Shown: positions 36,738 through 45,423 of the stretch, one piece after another
Position numbering within the stretch: position 1 is the first letter of the stretch
How the letters are laid out: every line of letters begins with the position of its first letter
Assembly: GCA_016871445.1 (NCBI GenBank)
Contig: VHDH01000011.1
Location: 1 to 53,295 of the forward strand
Direction of reading: 5' to 3'
Length of the DNA: 53,295 nucleotides
Origin: Verrucomicrobiota bacterium
Lineage (GTDB): Bacteria; Verrucomicrobiota; Verrucomicrobiia; Limisphaerales; SXTU01
Made by a program: the position numbers and the translations under genes
Notes under the pieces: model-generated
The model's database searches: none
Told to the model about the DNA's origin: nothing
The model's input: the letters and a program-made list of their open reading frames with translations, nothing else

Positions 36738-37838
36738 TCAGCGCTTTACCCGCGCACTACCCCCGCCAACGAGGGCTTCGACTTCCTTTAGCGACGCCAT
36801 ACTCGTGTCGCCGGGCGTGGTCATAGCAAGTGCGCCGTGAGCGGCGCCGAAGTCCACGGCTTTTTGCGGGTCGTTGTACTGGAGGAACCCATAAATGAGA
36901 CCGCTGGCAAAACTGTCGCCCCCGCCCACTCGGTCAAGGATCCACAAGTTCTCGCGCGTTTCGGCGGCGAAGAACTTTCCGCCAGCCCAACAGATCGCAC
37001 CCCAGTCATTGACGCTCGCGGACTTGACGCTGCGCAATGTGGTGGCGACGACTTTGAAGTTCGGAAACGCGGCGACGGCCTGCGTGATCATCTGCTGAAA
37101 GGCCTCCGTCGGGAGGTTGGCGAGATTGTGATCCAAACCTTTCACCTCAAAGCCGAGACAGGCGGTGAAGTCCTCCTCATTACCAATCATCACGTCAATA
37201 TACGGCGCGAGCGCGCGATTCACCGCCTGTGCCTTCTTCTGCCCGCCGGTGGATTGCCACAGCGAGGGCCGATAATTTAGGTCGTAGCTCACGATGGTTC
37301 CGTGCCGCTTCGCCGCCTGCACGGCTTCGAGCACAACCGCTGCCGTCGTCTCGGACAGCGCCGCGTAAATCCCACCGGTGTGAAGCCAGCGCACACCAAG
37401 CTTGCCGAAGATCTGCTCCCAATCCACCTGCCCCGGCCGCATCTGGCTGGCAGCGGAATTCGCTCGATCAGAGATGCCCACCGCGCCGCGAATGCCGTAG
37501 CCGCGCTCGGTGAAGTTTAACCCCACCCGCGTGTTACGCCCGATGCCGTCGAACGGCGCCCACTGGATGAACCGCGTATCCACACCGCCTTGCAGGATGA
37601 AATCCTCGACCAACCGGCCCACGTCGTTTTCGGGGAACGCCGTGACCACCGCCGTGCGCAAGCCAAAGCACCGGCGTAACCCGCGCGCCACGTTGTATTC
37701 CCCACCACCCTCCCAGACCTTGAATTCCCGGGCCGTGCGCACGCGACCTTCGCCAGGGTCGAGGCGAAGCATGATTTCGCCGAGGGAGAGCTGGTCAAAG
37801 ACGCACCGGTCAGCAGGACGGAGGTTCAGCGTGGGCAT
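36738..37838 (-). CDS. PfkB family sugar kinase, KDG-kinase-like
   Basis: A 366-residue ribokinase-fold enzyme from ATG 37838. N-terminus LSLGEIMLRLDPGEGRVRTAREFKVWEGGGEYNVARGLRR (read as two adjacent motifs) contains the GGxxxNVA substrate motif. The ATP/anion-hole motif is RVGGGDSFASGLIYG, with the catalytic Asp and Gly in place of the usual Ala of GAGD. The long form, with SYDLNYRPSLW and GNEEDFTACLG, is typical of 2-keto-3-deoxygluconate kinases. That reaction, KDG + ATP to KDPG, fits the tagaturonate epimerase gene 6 kb away. A fructokinase-like role is possible. Confidence 0.85.
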   Translation of the reverse strand: MPTLNLRPADRCVFDQLSLGEIMLRLDPGEGRVRTAREFKVWEGGGEYNVARGLRRCFGLRTAVVTAFPENDVGRLVEDFILQGGVDTRFIQWAPFDGIGRNTRVGLNFTERGYGIRGAVGISDRANSAASQMRPGQVDWEQIFGKLGVRWLHTGGIYAALSETTAAVVLEAVQAAKRHGTIVSYDLNYRPSLWQSTGGQKKAQAVNRALAPYIDVMIGNEEDFTACLGFEVKGLDHNLANLPTEAFQQMITQAVAAFPNFKVVATTLRSVKSASVNDWGAICWAGGKFFAAETRENLWILDRVGGGDSFASGLIYGFLQYNDPQKAVDFGAAHGALAMTTPGDTSMASLKEVEALVGGGSARVKR

Positions 37839-37921
37839 GGCAAGACTAGGTTGGCAACGGGGTAAAAGAGTCCGTCAGGACACCCGGTTAACTCAACGAG
37901 AAATTAAGCTTGCTGGGCAAG

Positions 37922-38872
37922 TCACGGCTTCACCTGCGCGGCCTTGACCAGCTCGGTTACGAGTTCCTCGGCCTTCCAGTCGTTGCCGATGAAGATCTTT
38001 TGCACCTTGCCAGCGGCGTCAATGGCCACCGTGCGTAGATTGTGGTTGAAGACGGGTTTGTCGGCGTCTCGGGGAAAGACGAGGCCGAAACGCTCAGTGA
38101 TGTCATCAATGTCAATGAGCTTGCCGGTGGCAAAGGTCCAACGGCCGAGATCCGCGCCATGCTGGGCTTTTACGTTGTTGCTGTAGTTTTGCAAAACGGG
38201 CGGAGTGTCGTAATCCACGTCGAAGGAGAGCGAGAGCAGATGATAGTTAGTCGGGCCGCTAGCCAGCGCGCGGAGTTGCTTGTCCGCCTGCGCAAAGCGG
38301 AGGCTCATACGCGGACAAAAGTCCGGTACCGGGCAGCGCGTGAAAATGAAGGTAATCGCCAGCGCGCGGCCCTTGAAGTCCGCTGTGCGGAACGGCTGGC
38401 CGCGCTGGTCGGTGAAAGTATAAGCGGGCAGCCTGTCGCCTTCCTTTAGCACCTCAACTTCGCGGACGAGGCGAAAATTCTTCCGGTTTGGATCGGTAAC
38501 CGGCGCGACGGCGGTGCTGGTCTTTGTGACCTGGTCAATCCAGCTCTCGAACTCGGCAACCGTGAAGCGGAAGTGAATCTGGTCGTTAGTACCAAGGCCA
38601 GCGAGCTGATTCGTGTCCTTGACCTTGAAGGGCATGACCATCTTCGCCATGTAGTTTGGGATTTCCTCATGGTCAATGACCACGGTACGGCCATCGGGCT
38701 TAAACTCCTTAATCACACCGCGCACGAAAAACGTTTGCAGTGGCGTGGTGGGCGCGGGCAGCACCGGCAGGGACGCGGATGGGGATATGACGGTCACGGC
38801 GGTGCGAGAGAAGAAAAAGCCCGCAACTACAATTCCTAAGATCACGCTAACAACAAGCCCGCCATTTTTCAT
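37922..38872 (-). CDS. CusF-like domain fused to SCO1/SenC copper protein
   Basis: A 316-residue membrane-anchored protein. ATG 38872 starts MKNGGLVVSVILGIVVAGFFF, an N-terminal anchor; the frame runs on upstream to 38950 without good reason. Residues 47-120 are a CusF-like copper module with H68 and M75/M78/M80 (DHEEIPNYMAKMVMPF). Residues 140-316 are a thioredoxin-fold Sco domain with FTRCPVPDFCPRM (C180 and C186, a CX5C spacing instead of CX3C) and distal His277 in FNHNLRT. Sco proteins deliver copper to the CuA site of cytochrome oxidase or act as thiol reductases. No oxidase genes are nearby. Divergent from the Tm-1-like gene. Confidence 0.9.
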   Translation of the reverse strand: MKNGGLVVSVILGIVVAGFFFSRTAVTVISPSASLPVLPAPTTPLQTFFVRGVIKEFKPDGRTVVIDHEEIPNYMAKMVMPFKVKDTNQLAGLGTNDQIHFRFTVAEFESWIDQVTKTSTAVAPVTDPNRKNFRLVREVEVLKEGDRLPAYTFTDQRGQPFRTADFKGRALAITFIFTRCPVPDFCPRMSLRFAQADKQLRALASGPTNYHLLSLSFDVDYDTPPVLQNYSNNVKAQHGADLGRWTFATGKLIDIDDITERFGLVFPRDADKPVFNHNLRTVAIDAAGKVQKIFIGNDWKAEELVTELVKAAQVKP

Positions 38873-38976
38873 GTGGGGAAAATGTGTGCTGCCCCACGAG
38901 CTTTGACAAGGCGACGCCGTGCCATATTTTTCTGCCGTTCCTTCGCGCATCGCTTTAAACTCCGGTCTGATACTTT

Positions 38977-40194
38977 ATGGCCACCATCGCAGTGCTCGGC
39001 ACTATGGACACGAAGGGCGAAGAACACGCCTTCGTCGCTAACCTTATCCGACAACGCGGGCATCATGTACTCGTCATTGACACTGGCACGCTCGAGGCCC
39101 CAAAGCTCAAGCCCGACGTGACGCGGCTCGAAGTGGCAGCGGCAGCCGGCGTGGATCTCGCCGCGCTCGTAGCCAAGAAGGATCGTGGTGAGGCGGTCAC
39201 CGCGATGTCCAAGGGTGCACCCCTCGTTCTTGCAAAACTTGCTGCCGAGGAGCGCATTCACGGCGTTATCTCGCTTGGCGGCGGCGGCGGTACGGCCATC
39301 GGCACGGCCGCGATGCGCGCGCTGCCGATTGGCTTTCCGAAGGTGATGGTCTCCACGCTTGCCTCTGGCAACACCGCCCAATATGTCGGCGTAAAAGACA
39401 TCGTGATGATCCCCGCCGTCGTGGATGTGGCGGGCATCAACCGCATCTCGCGTCAAATCCTCACGCGCGCCGCCGGAGCCATCTGCGGCATGGTTGAGAG
39501 CGTCCCTTTGCCCGGCGAAGACAAGCCGCTCATCGTCGCCTCTATGTTTGGCAACACGACCGACTGCGTTCAGGCCGCAAAAAAAATTCTCGAATCTGCC
39601 GGCTACGAAGTCCTCGTCTTCCACGCCACCGGAACGGGCGGGCGCGCTATGGAATCGCTCATCGAGTCTGGTCTGGTTGCTGGCGTGCTCGATATCACCA
39701 CCACCGAATGGGCGGACGAGCTCGTCGGCGGCATCCTCGGTGCCGGCCCGACACGGTGCGAAGCCGCCGCGCGCCACGGCGTGCCCGCCATTGTCACGCC
39801 CGGTTGCCTCGACATGGTAAACTTCGGCGCACCTGACACCGTGCCGGCGGAGTTCGCCGGTCGCACCTTCTACCAGCACAACCCACAGGTGACGCTCATG
39901 CGCACCACACCCGAGGAATGCTTTGAGTTAGGCCGCATCCTCGCTGAAAAAATTAACCTCTCCACCGCACCTGTCACCTTCCTGCTGCCTACCCAAGCAA
40001 TTAGCGTCATCAGCGCTCGCGGCCAGAAGTTCCACGACCCCATGGCCGATCGCATCTTGTTCACCACCCTAAAATCTTTTTTGCGCAAAGACATTGAGCT
40101 CGTGGAGATGGACTGCATCATCAATGCGCCAGAGTTTGCCAAAGCCTGCGCTGAGAAGCTCCTCGCGAACATCGCGAAAACAAAGACGGCGTGA
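38977..40194 (+). CDS. UPF0261 / Tm-1-like ATP-binding family protein
   Basis: A 405-residue protein from ATG 38977. It begins ATIAVLGTMDTKGEEHAFVANLI and contains GVISLGGGGGTAIGTAAMRALPIGFPKVMVSTLASG, VFHATGTGGRAMESLI and DITTTEWADELVGG, the conserved blocks of the family. The N-terminal half is homologous to plant Tm-1 resistance proteins, and bacterial members have an ATP-binding fold. The reaction is unknown. It converges on feoB with 15 bases between the stops. Confidence 0.92.
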   Translation: MATIAVLGTMDTKGEEHAFVANLIRQRGHHVLVIDTGTLEAPKLKPDVTRLEVAAAAGVDLAALVAKKDRGEAVTAMSKGAPLVLAKLAAEERIHGVISLGGGGGTAIGTAAMRALPIGFPKVMVSTLASGNTAQYVGVKDIVMIPAVVDVAGINRISRQILTRAAGAICGMVESVPLPGEDKPLIVASMFGNTTDCVQAAKKILESAGYEVLVFHATGTGGRAMESLIESGLVAGVLDITTTEWADELVGGILGAGPTRCEAAARHGVPAIVTPGCLDMVNFGAPDTVPAEFAGRTFYQHNPQVTLMRTTPEECFELGRILAEKINLSTAPVTFLLPTQAISVISARGQKFHDPMADRILFTTLKSFLRKDIELVEMDCIINAPEFAKACAEKLLANIAKTKTA

Positions 40195-40209
40195 ACCAAG
40201 CGGCGCGCG

Positions 40210-42522
40210 TCAGCCCCAGCCCAACAGTTTGCCGCCTTGGAAGGTGAGGAAGGCCATCACCCATGCCAGTGCAGTCATGTAAAGAAGCTGGAAGAGCGGC
40301 CACTTCCAAGCGTTGGTCTCGCGGCGCACGACGGCGATGGTGCTGACGCATTGCAACGCGAAGACGTAGAAAACCATCAGGGTCACACCCACCAGCGGCG
40401 TATAGACAGGGCGACCATCCTCGCGCTTCTCCTCCTGCAAGACCTTGGCCAGGCTCGCAGTGGCAGCGGTGTCCTTGGTGTCCGTCTCGCCCACGTTGTA
40501 AACCACCGACATGGTGCTCACGAAGACCTCGCGCGCAGCGAAGCTGGCGACAATGCCGATGCCCATCTTCCAGTCGAAGCCCAGCGGTGAGATGACGGGC
40601 TCGATGAGCTTACCCAAGCGGCCGGCAAAGGAGTGGCGGAGTTTTGCGCCTTGGGTTTCTTTGTCGAGGGCGTCGAGTTGGTTGAGCAGCTTTTCGGCAT
40701 CCGCCAATGAAATTTGAATTGGCTGGTCCGGTTTTTTCGTTTTGTCGGTCGCTGCCCTTAAATGGGTGATCAGCTTTTCAACGGATGCCGCGTCGGTGAC
40801 CGAGGGGACAGATGCCTTGGCCAAGGATAACTTGGCGGCTTCAGACTTGGTATCGAGGGAATCGTCCTTGGGATACGTCGCCAGAAACCAGAGCACGATG
40901 TTGATGCCCAGGATCACCGTGCCGGCGCGGCGGAGGAAGAGCTTCGAGCGGTCCCACATGTGGCGCAGGATCGTCGTGGCCACGGGGCGTTTGTAAGGCG
41001 GCAGTTCCATTATGAGCATTGGCGTCTCGCCCTTGAGCAGCGTCTTCTTGAACACCCACGCCATCACCAACGCCATCACGGTGCCGAGCAGATACATCGC
41101 GAGCAGGGTTAGCCCTTGCAGGCCGAACACGCCGGCGAGCTTCGTCTCCGGCACGCACGCGGCGATGAGCACGGCATACACCGGCAGGCGCGCGGAGCAG
41201 CTCATCAGTGGCGCGACGAGGATGGTCACGAGCCGGTCCTTCGGCGTCTCGATGGTGCGCGTGGCCATGATGCCGGGAATGGCACAGGCGTAGGAACTCA
41301 ACATCGGAATGAAGCTCTTGCCGTGCAGTCCGACCTTGCTCATGAGCCGATCCATAAGGAAGGCCGCGCGCGCCATATAGCCGGTGTCTTCCAGTAAGCT
41401 GATGAAAAAGAAGAGCAGCAGAATCTGCGGAAGAAAGACCACGACCGCGCCGACGCCCTTGATGACACCGTTGACGAGCAGATCGTTCAAGTCGCCAGGG
41501 GCCATCAGCCCACCGATCCACCCACCGAAGCCGTCGAGCAAGCCAGTGAGGAAATCCATAGGAGCCTTCGCAAAGGAGAAGATGCCCTGAAACATCAACG
41601 CCATCAGCCAGACGAAGATGAGGAGGCCCCAGACCTTGTGCGTGAAGACGCGATCCAGCCTGTCGCTGGCAGTTTCATTGACAATGCCGTTCTCCGAGAC
41701 CGTGGCCGCGACGATATCTGCGATGCGCCCATAACGCGCTTCTATGGCTGCAGTGCGCCAGTCCACGCCGGCGGCTTCGAGCCGTGCGCGGGAGGCGGTT
41801 ACAGCAGCCGCCAGTTCAGCGGGATAACGCGCGTGGGTGCTGGTGAGAACTTTCTCGTCGGTAAGTAGCAGGAGGGCTTCGGCCTGTGGGGAAGTCCAGC
41901 GTTGGGGGAAAGCTTTTTCTAGCGCGGCGGCAAGGACGGAAAGCTCGGTGGTGAACGGCGGGGCCGGCGCGGCGAAGGGTTTCGTGTTTTGCTTTTCGAC
42001 TTTTGAGTTTCGGATGGTTGCGGCGATGAGTTCGGTAAGTTCCTTCACGCCGGTGCCCTCGCTGGCGATGATTGGGAGAACGGGGACGCCGAGTTCCTTC
42101 GCGAGCGCAATGGCGTTCACGGTTTGACCATTCTGCTCGGCCACATCGGTCATGTTCAGCGCGAGGAGCGTGGGGTAGCCCAGCTCGATGACCTGCGTGG
42201 CGTAGTAAAGGTTGCGCTCGAGGTTCGAAGCGTCCACGACCACGACCACCAGCGAAGGTGCAGGCACGTCGTCGAGCCGGTGAAAGAGAATGTCGCGCGA
42301 GACTTCTTCATCGAGCGACTTGGGGCTGAGGCTGTAGGTGCCGGGTAAGTCAATGATGGTGATGCCATCCACGCCTCGGAGCGCGCCTTCCTTGCGCTCG
42401 ACAGTGACGCCGGCATAGTTGCCGACCTTGGCGCGCAGGCCGGTCAACGCGTTAAACAGCGTGGTCTTGCCGCAGTTCGGGTTGCCCGTGAGGGCGACGA
42501 AGCGTTGGGGGGAATCGGCCAT
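40210..42522 (-). CDS. feoB: Ferrous iron transporter B
   Basis: A 770-residue inner-membrane Fe(II) transporter. ATG 42522 is chosen; an upstream 10-residue extension is open but unlikely. The N-terminal GTPase has G1 GNPNCGKT (13-20), G3 DLPGTYS, G4 NMTD and G5 in ASEGTGVKEL. A helical GDI-like linker and two Gate domains with about eight membrane segments follow (VFLPQILLLFFFISLLEDTGYMARAAFLMD; PLMSCSARLPVY). A charged cytosolic insertion of about 75 residues (around 555-630, DTKSEAAKLSLAKAS...) lies between the gates. It is the last gene of the feoA-feoA-feoB operon. Confidence 0.96.
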   Translation of the reverse strand: MADSPQRFVALTGNPNCGKTTLFNALTGLRAKVGNYAGVTVERKEGALRGVDGITIIDLPGTYSLSPKSLDEEVSRDILFHRLDDVPAPSLVVVVVDASNLERNLYYATQVIELGYPTLLALNMTDVAEQNGQTVNAIALAKELGVPVLPIIASEGTGVKELTELIAATIRNSKVEKQNTKPFAAPAPPFTTELSVLAAALEKAFPQRWTSPQAEALLLLTDEKVLTSTHARYPAELAAAVTASRARLEAAGVDWRTAAIEARYGRIADIVAATVSENGIVNETASDRLDRVFTHKVWGLLIFVWLMALMFQGIFSFAKAPMDFLTGLLDGFGGWIGGLMAPGDLNDLLVNGVIKGVGAVVVFLPQILLLFFFISLLEDTGYMARAAFLMDRLMSKVGLHGKSFIPMLSSYACAIPGIMATRTIETPKDRLVTILVAPLMSCSARLPVYAVLIAACVPETKLAGVFGLQGLTLLAMYLLGTVMALVMAWVFKKTLLKGETPMLIMELPPYKRPVATTILRHMWDRSKLFLRRAGTVILGINIVLWFLATYPKDDSLDTKSEAAKLSLAKASVPSVTDAASVEKLITHLRAATDKTKKPDQPIQISLADAEKLLNQLDALDKETQGAKLRHSFAGRLGKLIEPVISPLGFDWKMGIGIVASFAAREVFVSTMSVVYNVGETDTKDTAATASLAKVLQEEKREDGRPVYTPLVGVTLMVFYVFALQCVSTIAVVRRETNAWKWPLFQLLYMTALAWVMAFLTFQGGKLLGWG

Positions 42523-42646
42523 TGGATTTAACGCACGGGCGCAGGGACGCAAAGTCGCGAGGAAACGGAATGAGCGAATTGTAGCGAGGGCAATTTAACA
42601 GCGGCCTCTTTGCGCCATGGCGTCCTTGCGTTGAATTGCATCGGCT

Positions 42647-42889
42647 TCACTTGAGGTGCACCAGAATCAGCTCCGCCTCATGCTTCCGCAGCGTGAGATT
42701 ATAACCGCGCACCTTGATTTCCAACGGGTCGCCCAGCGGAGCAAAGCGCACCAACTCGACGGGCGTGCCGACCAGCAAGCCCATTTCCATTAGCCGCGCC
42801 TTATCAGCGGGCGGGACGTTAATGGCGGCGACCTTGGCGGTGGCACCAATGGTGAGCGAGGAGAGCGGTTGCGGTTGGGTGTCCGGCAT
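42647..42889 (-). CDS. feoA: FeoA domain protein
   Basis: An 80-residue SH3-like cytosolic protein from ATG 42889. The frame is open 20 codons further, but MPDTQPQPLSSLTIG is the natural start. The FeoA core reads ARLMEMGLLVGTPVELVRFAPLGDPLEIKVRGYNLTLRKHEAELI. FeoA binds or regulates FeoB. Second gene of the operon, 124 bases before feoB. Confidence 0.92.
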   Translation of the reverse strand: MPDTQPQPLSSLTIGATAKVAAINVPPADKARLMEMGLLVGTPVELVRFAPLGDPLEIKVRGYNLTLRKHEAELILVHLK

Positions 42890-42973
42890 GACACGAGCTT
42901 TAGTTGAGGTTAGGGAGCACGGGCGGGGCGGGCTTACGGCAGCTTGCAATTTCTTTCCGGTAGCTTGCGCTGG

Positions 42974-43279
42974 TCAGGTGGGCTTGGGCTTGGAACCGGC
43001 CGGATGAATCTGCTCGACCATGATGGTCTTGGCGAGCTGTGAGCTGATGCCAAGGCGGGCATTGCAGACCTGACAGATGATGTTGGTGTGCTTCATCAAC
43101 AAACGAATGCGCTGCTCCTCACAAAAGCCCATTTCGCGCAAGCGAGCAGTGACTTCGGAGGAGCCATTGAGCTGCTTGATGCGGACAGAAACGCCGGGAC
43201 GAACAGAATCGAGTGCACAGAGCTCGGGCTTCGGACAGGTGTCGCCGGGCGCAGCAGATGGTTCATTACCGTTTGTCAC
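42974..43279 (-). CDS. FeoA-like protein with cysteine-rich ends
   Basis: A 101-residue protein from ATG 43279, the first gene of the iron operon. The FeoA fold is visible (RIKQLNGSSEVTARLREMGFCEEQRIRLLMK, then NARLGISSQLAKTIMVEQI). It contains five cysteines, C15, C21, C53, C69 and C72 (the last two as CQVC), unlike the second FeoA here, which has none. A metal-binding or iron/redox-sensing role is a reasonable inference. A second FeoA beside feoA-feoB is found in various phyla. Confidence 0.88.
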   Translation of the reverse strand: MTNGNEPSAAPGDTCPKPELCALDSVRPGVSVRIKQLNGSSEVTARLREMGFCEEQRIRLLMKHTNIICQVCNARLGISSQLAKTIMVEQIHPAGSKPKPT

Positions 43280-43327
43280 GATGAGCTCTAGTAAGGCAAA
43301 TTGGGACTCAGGTTCAAGCGCAGCGAT

Positions 43328-44065
43328 TCAGCGTGGGCTACTATGTGCGGGAGCGAGGAGCATCGCGCAATTCCAAGTTAGAAACTCCCGGACGCCCGGT
43401 AGATGCACAAGGAACGCAAACTCGGGATAATACCGCGGGACCAGCCGTTCGATGCGTAGAGCGGGGTTGGCCCGCAGGGTCTTCAGCGTCCGCCCGATGG
43501 AGGTGTAAAAAAGGTTTTGTCCCGGCGTGTGGAGGCGCGGTTTGCCTGTTACGCTTTCCCACACGCGCACTCCGCGTTTCACACCGAGATAGTGAAATGG
43601 CGAGAACTCGTGCCCGCCCCACGGCGAGAGCCAGTTCGTCCAGCTCAGGTAACAGCGCCCACCGGGCTTGATGAGCTGCGGAAGTGCGGCCAGCAGGCGT
43701 TCGGGTCGCGGGAGATGCTCGAGGACGTTCGAGCAGATGACCAAATCGTATTGTCCCAATGTGGCGAAGTCATCACGATCGATGTTAAACTTCTTAAATG
43801 GCAGGTGCGCGTTTTCCGGTAAGACGTAGCTATCGTCATCGGAGAGCGTGACCTGCGCACCAGTCTTGGCTACTTCACCGCCCAAGTCTCCAAAACCGCA
43901 GCCAAGATCGATCACGGTCGTGGCAGGGTCGCACTTCACTCCTTGCCGCCGCATCCACCCAAGGGCGTCGCGTGCCTGAAGCTGGTAAAACTCCGGGCTG
44001 CCACCTTTTGCCTTCAAGAAGCCATAAATCAACTGGTGGATGATCATCGGACGAAGTGAAACCAT
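43328..44065 (-). CDS. Class I SAM-dependent methyltransferase
   Basis: A 245-residue protein; ATG 44065 is preferred over TTG 44074. Motif I TVIDLGCGFGDLG, the beta-2 end VTLSDDDS (three aspartates), and VICSNVLEHLPRPERLL with LIKPGGRCYLSW are Methyltransf_11/25 features. Its C-terminal part (TNWLSPWGGHEFSPFHYLGVKRG) resembles methyltransferases of glycan or lipid biosynthesis. It is upstream of the feo operon by 48 bases and might be transcribed with it, but no functional link is evident. Confidence 0.9.
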   Translation of the reverse strand: MVSLRPMIIHQLIYGFLKAKGGSPEFYQLQARDALGWMRRQGVKCDPATTVIDLGCGFGDLGGEVAKTGAQVTLSDDDSYVLPENAHLPFKKFNIDRDDFATLGQYDLVICSNVLEHLPRPERLLAALPQLIKPGGRCYLSWTNWLSPWGGHEFSPFHYLGVKRGVRVWESVTGKPRLHTPGQNLFYTSIGRTLKTLRANPALRIERLVPRYYPEFAFLVHLPGVREFLTWNCAMLLAPAHSSPR

Positions 44066-44163
44066 GGCGAACAAGTAAGAGTCGAGCGAGAAAAAACCCG
44101 GCGCTGAGGAACTATTTTGCGCTTCATTGACGTTAGCTCAAGCCACACTCTATCTGCTGCTCT

Positions 44164-45411
44164 ATGACGCTTGAGAAATTTACAATCGGGGTGGGTGACC
44201 GCTTCGCCCACCAAGCCAAGGCCCAACTCAAGGCCTTTCAACTCGCGGCCGCACAAGGCGTGGCCGTCTCGCCAGTTTGGAACAAATCAAACCGCGAGCA
44301 CACTTTCATCGGCTCGCACCCGCAGAGCGTGTTCGACGCCGCCGAGGCCGCCATCAAGGCCGAGCGTTGGGCTGGTGGCTGGCACGTGGACGCCGACCAC
44401 ATTCGGCTAGAAACGGTAGACAAGTTCCTGCCCTGTTCTGACTTCTTCACCATTGATGTCGCCGACAGCATTGGTAAAGCGCCAGAGGAGCGTTACGTCG
44501 AGCGTTTTGTAGTGAAGCACCCCGAGTTGGTCGGCTCCGTCACTATCGCGGGGATTAACGAGCCGTACCGAACCACGCGCGACGGCATTGCCGCCATCGC
44601 CCGCAAATACGTCAGCGCCACGTGGGAGGCTGGGCAGATTTACCAACACATCAAACGCAAAAAAGGCGCAAAGAAGTTCATCGCCGAAGTCTCGATGGAT
44701 GAGACCGACGCGCCGCAAACACCGCCAGAACTGCTGGTCATCCTCGCCTTGCTGGCTGACACGGGCGTGCATCTCCAAACCATCGCGCCCAAGTTCACGG
44801 GCCGCTTTAACAAGGGCGTGGACTACGTGGGTGACCTGGCGCAGTTCGAACGCGAGTTCAACGACGACCTCGCGGTCATTGCGCATGCGGTCAAAGCCTA
44901 CAGCCTGCCGAAGAACCTGAAACTCAGTGTCCACAGTGGCAGCGACAAATTTAGCCTCTACCCCATCATCCGTCGGGCGCTGGAGCGCACTGGTGCGGGC
45001 GTCCACCTCAAGACCGCTGGCACGACATGGCTGGAGGAGATTATTGGTCTGGCTGAAGCGGGCGGCGACGGGCTGGCGCTAGCGAAGGAGATTTACGGCC
45101 ACGCGCTGGCGCATGTGGATGAACTGTGCGCGCCGTATGCCAGCGTGATTGACATCAAGCGTGACCAACTTCCCAGCGCAGCCGCAGTGACCGGTTGGAC
45201 CGGGAAACAACTCGCCAACGCCATTCGACATGTCCCGGGGCACCCAGAGTTCAACGCCAACATACGCCAGCTATTGCACGTCTCTTTCAAGCTCGCGGCT
45301 AAGGCGGGAGCGCGTTACACGAATCTGCTGAAGGCGAACGAGGCTGTCGTCGCTAAAAACGTAACGGAGAACCTCTACGACCGCCACCTCAAGCCACTAT
45401 TCATCGGCTGA
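44164..45411 (+). CDS. uxaE: Tagaturonate epimerase family protein
   Basis: A 415-residue cytosolic protein from ATG 44164. The family signature is visible in FTIGVGDRFAHQAKAQLKA, GGWHVDADHIRLETVDKFL, FIAEVSMDETDAPQTPPELL, PKFTGRFNKGVDYVGD and KLSVHSGSDKFSLYPIIRRAL. The Thermotoga enzyme of this family converts D-tagaturonate to D-fructuronate in galacturonate (pectin) breakdown. The His, Asp and Asn residues that bind metal and substrate are in these blocks. It is a single gene, 98 bases from the divergent methyltransferase. The KDG-kinase-like gene at 36738 would serve later in the same pathway. Confidence 0.88.
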   Translation: MTLEKFTIGVGDRFAHQAKAQLKAFQLAAAQGVAVSPVWNKSNREHTFIGSHPQSVFDAAEAAIKAERWAGGWHVDADHIRLETVDKFLPCSDFFTIDVADSIGKAPEERYVERFVVKHPELVGSVTIAGINEPYRTTRDGIAAIARKYVSATWEAGQIYQHIKRKKGAKKFIAEVSMDETDAPQTPPELLVILALLADTGVHLQTIAPKFTGRFNKGVDYVGDLAQFEREFNDDLAVIAHAVKAYSLPKNLKLSVHSGSDKFSLYPIIRRALERTGAGVHLKTAGTTWLEEIIGLAEAGGDGLALAKEIYGHALAHVDELCAPYASVIDIKRDQLPSAAAVTGWTGKQLANAIRHVPGHPEFNANIRQLLHVSFKLAAKAGARYTNLLKANEAVVAKNVTENLYDRHLKPLFIG

Positions 45412-45423
45412 CAGCGGCTCCAC

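Noticed and set aside
38869-39879. 336-codon frame antisense to the Tm-1-like gene
   Set aside because: The plus-strand gene has family motifs throughout; the antisense product is His/Asp/Gly-rich without features.
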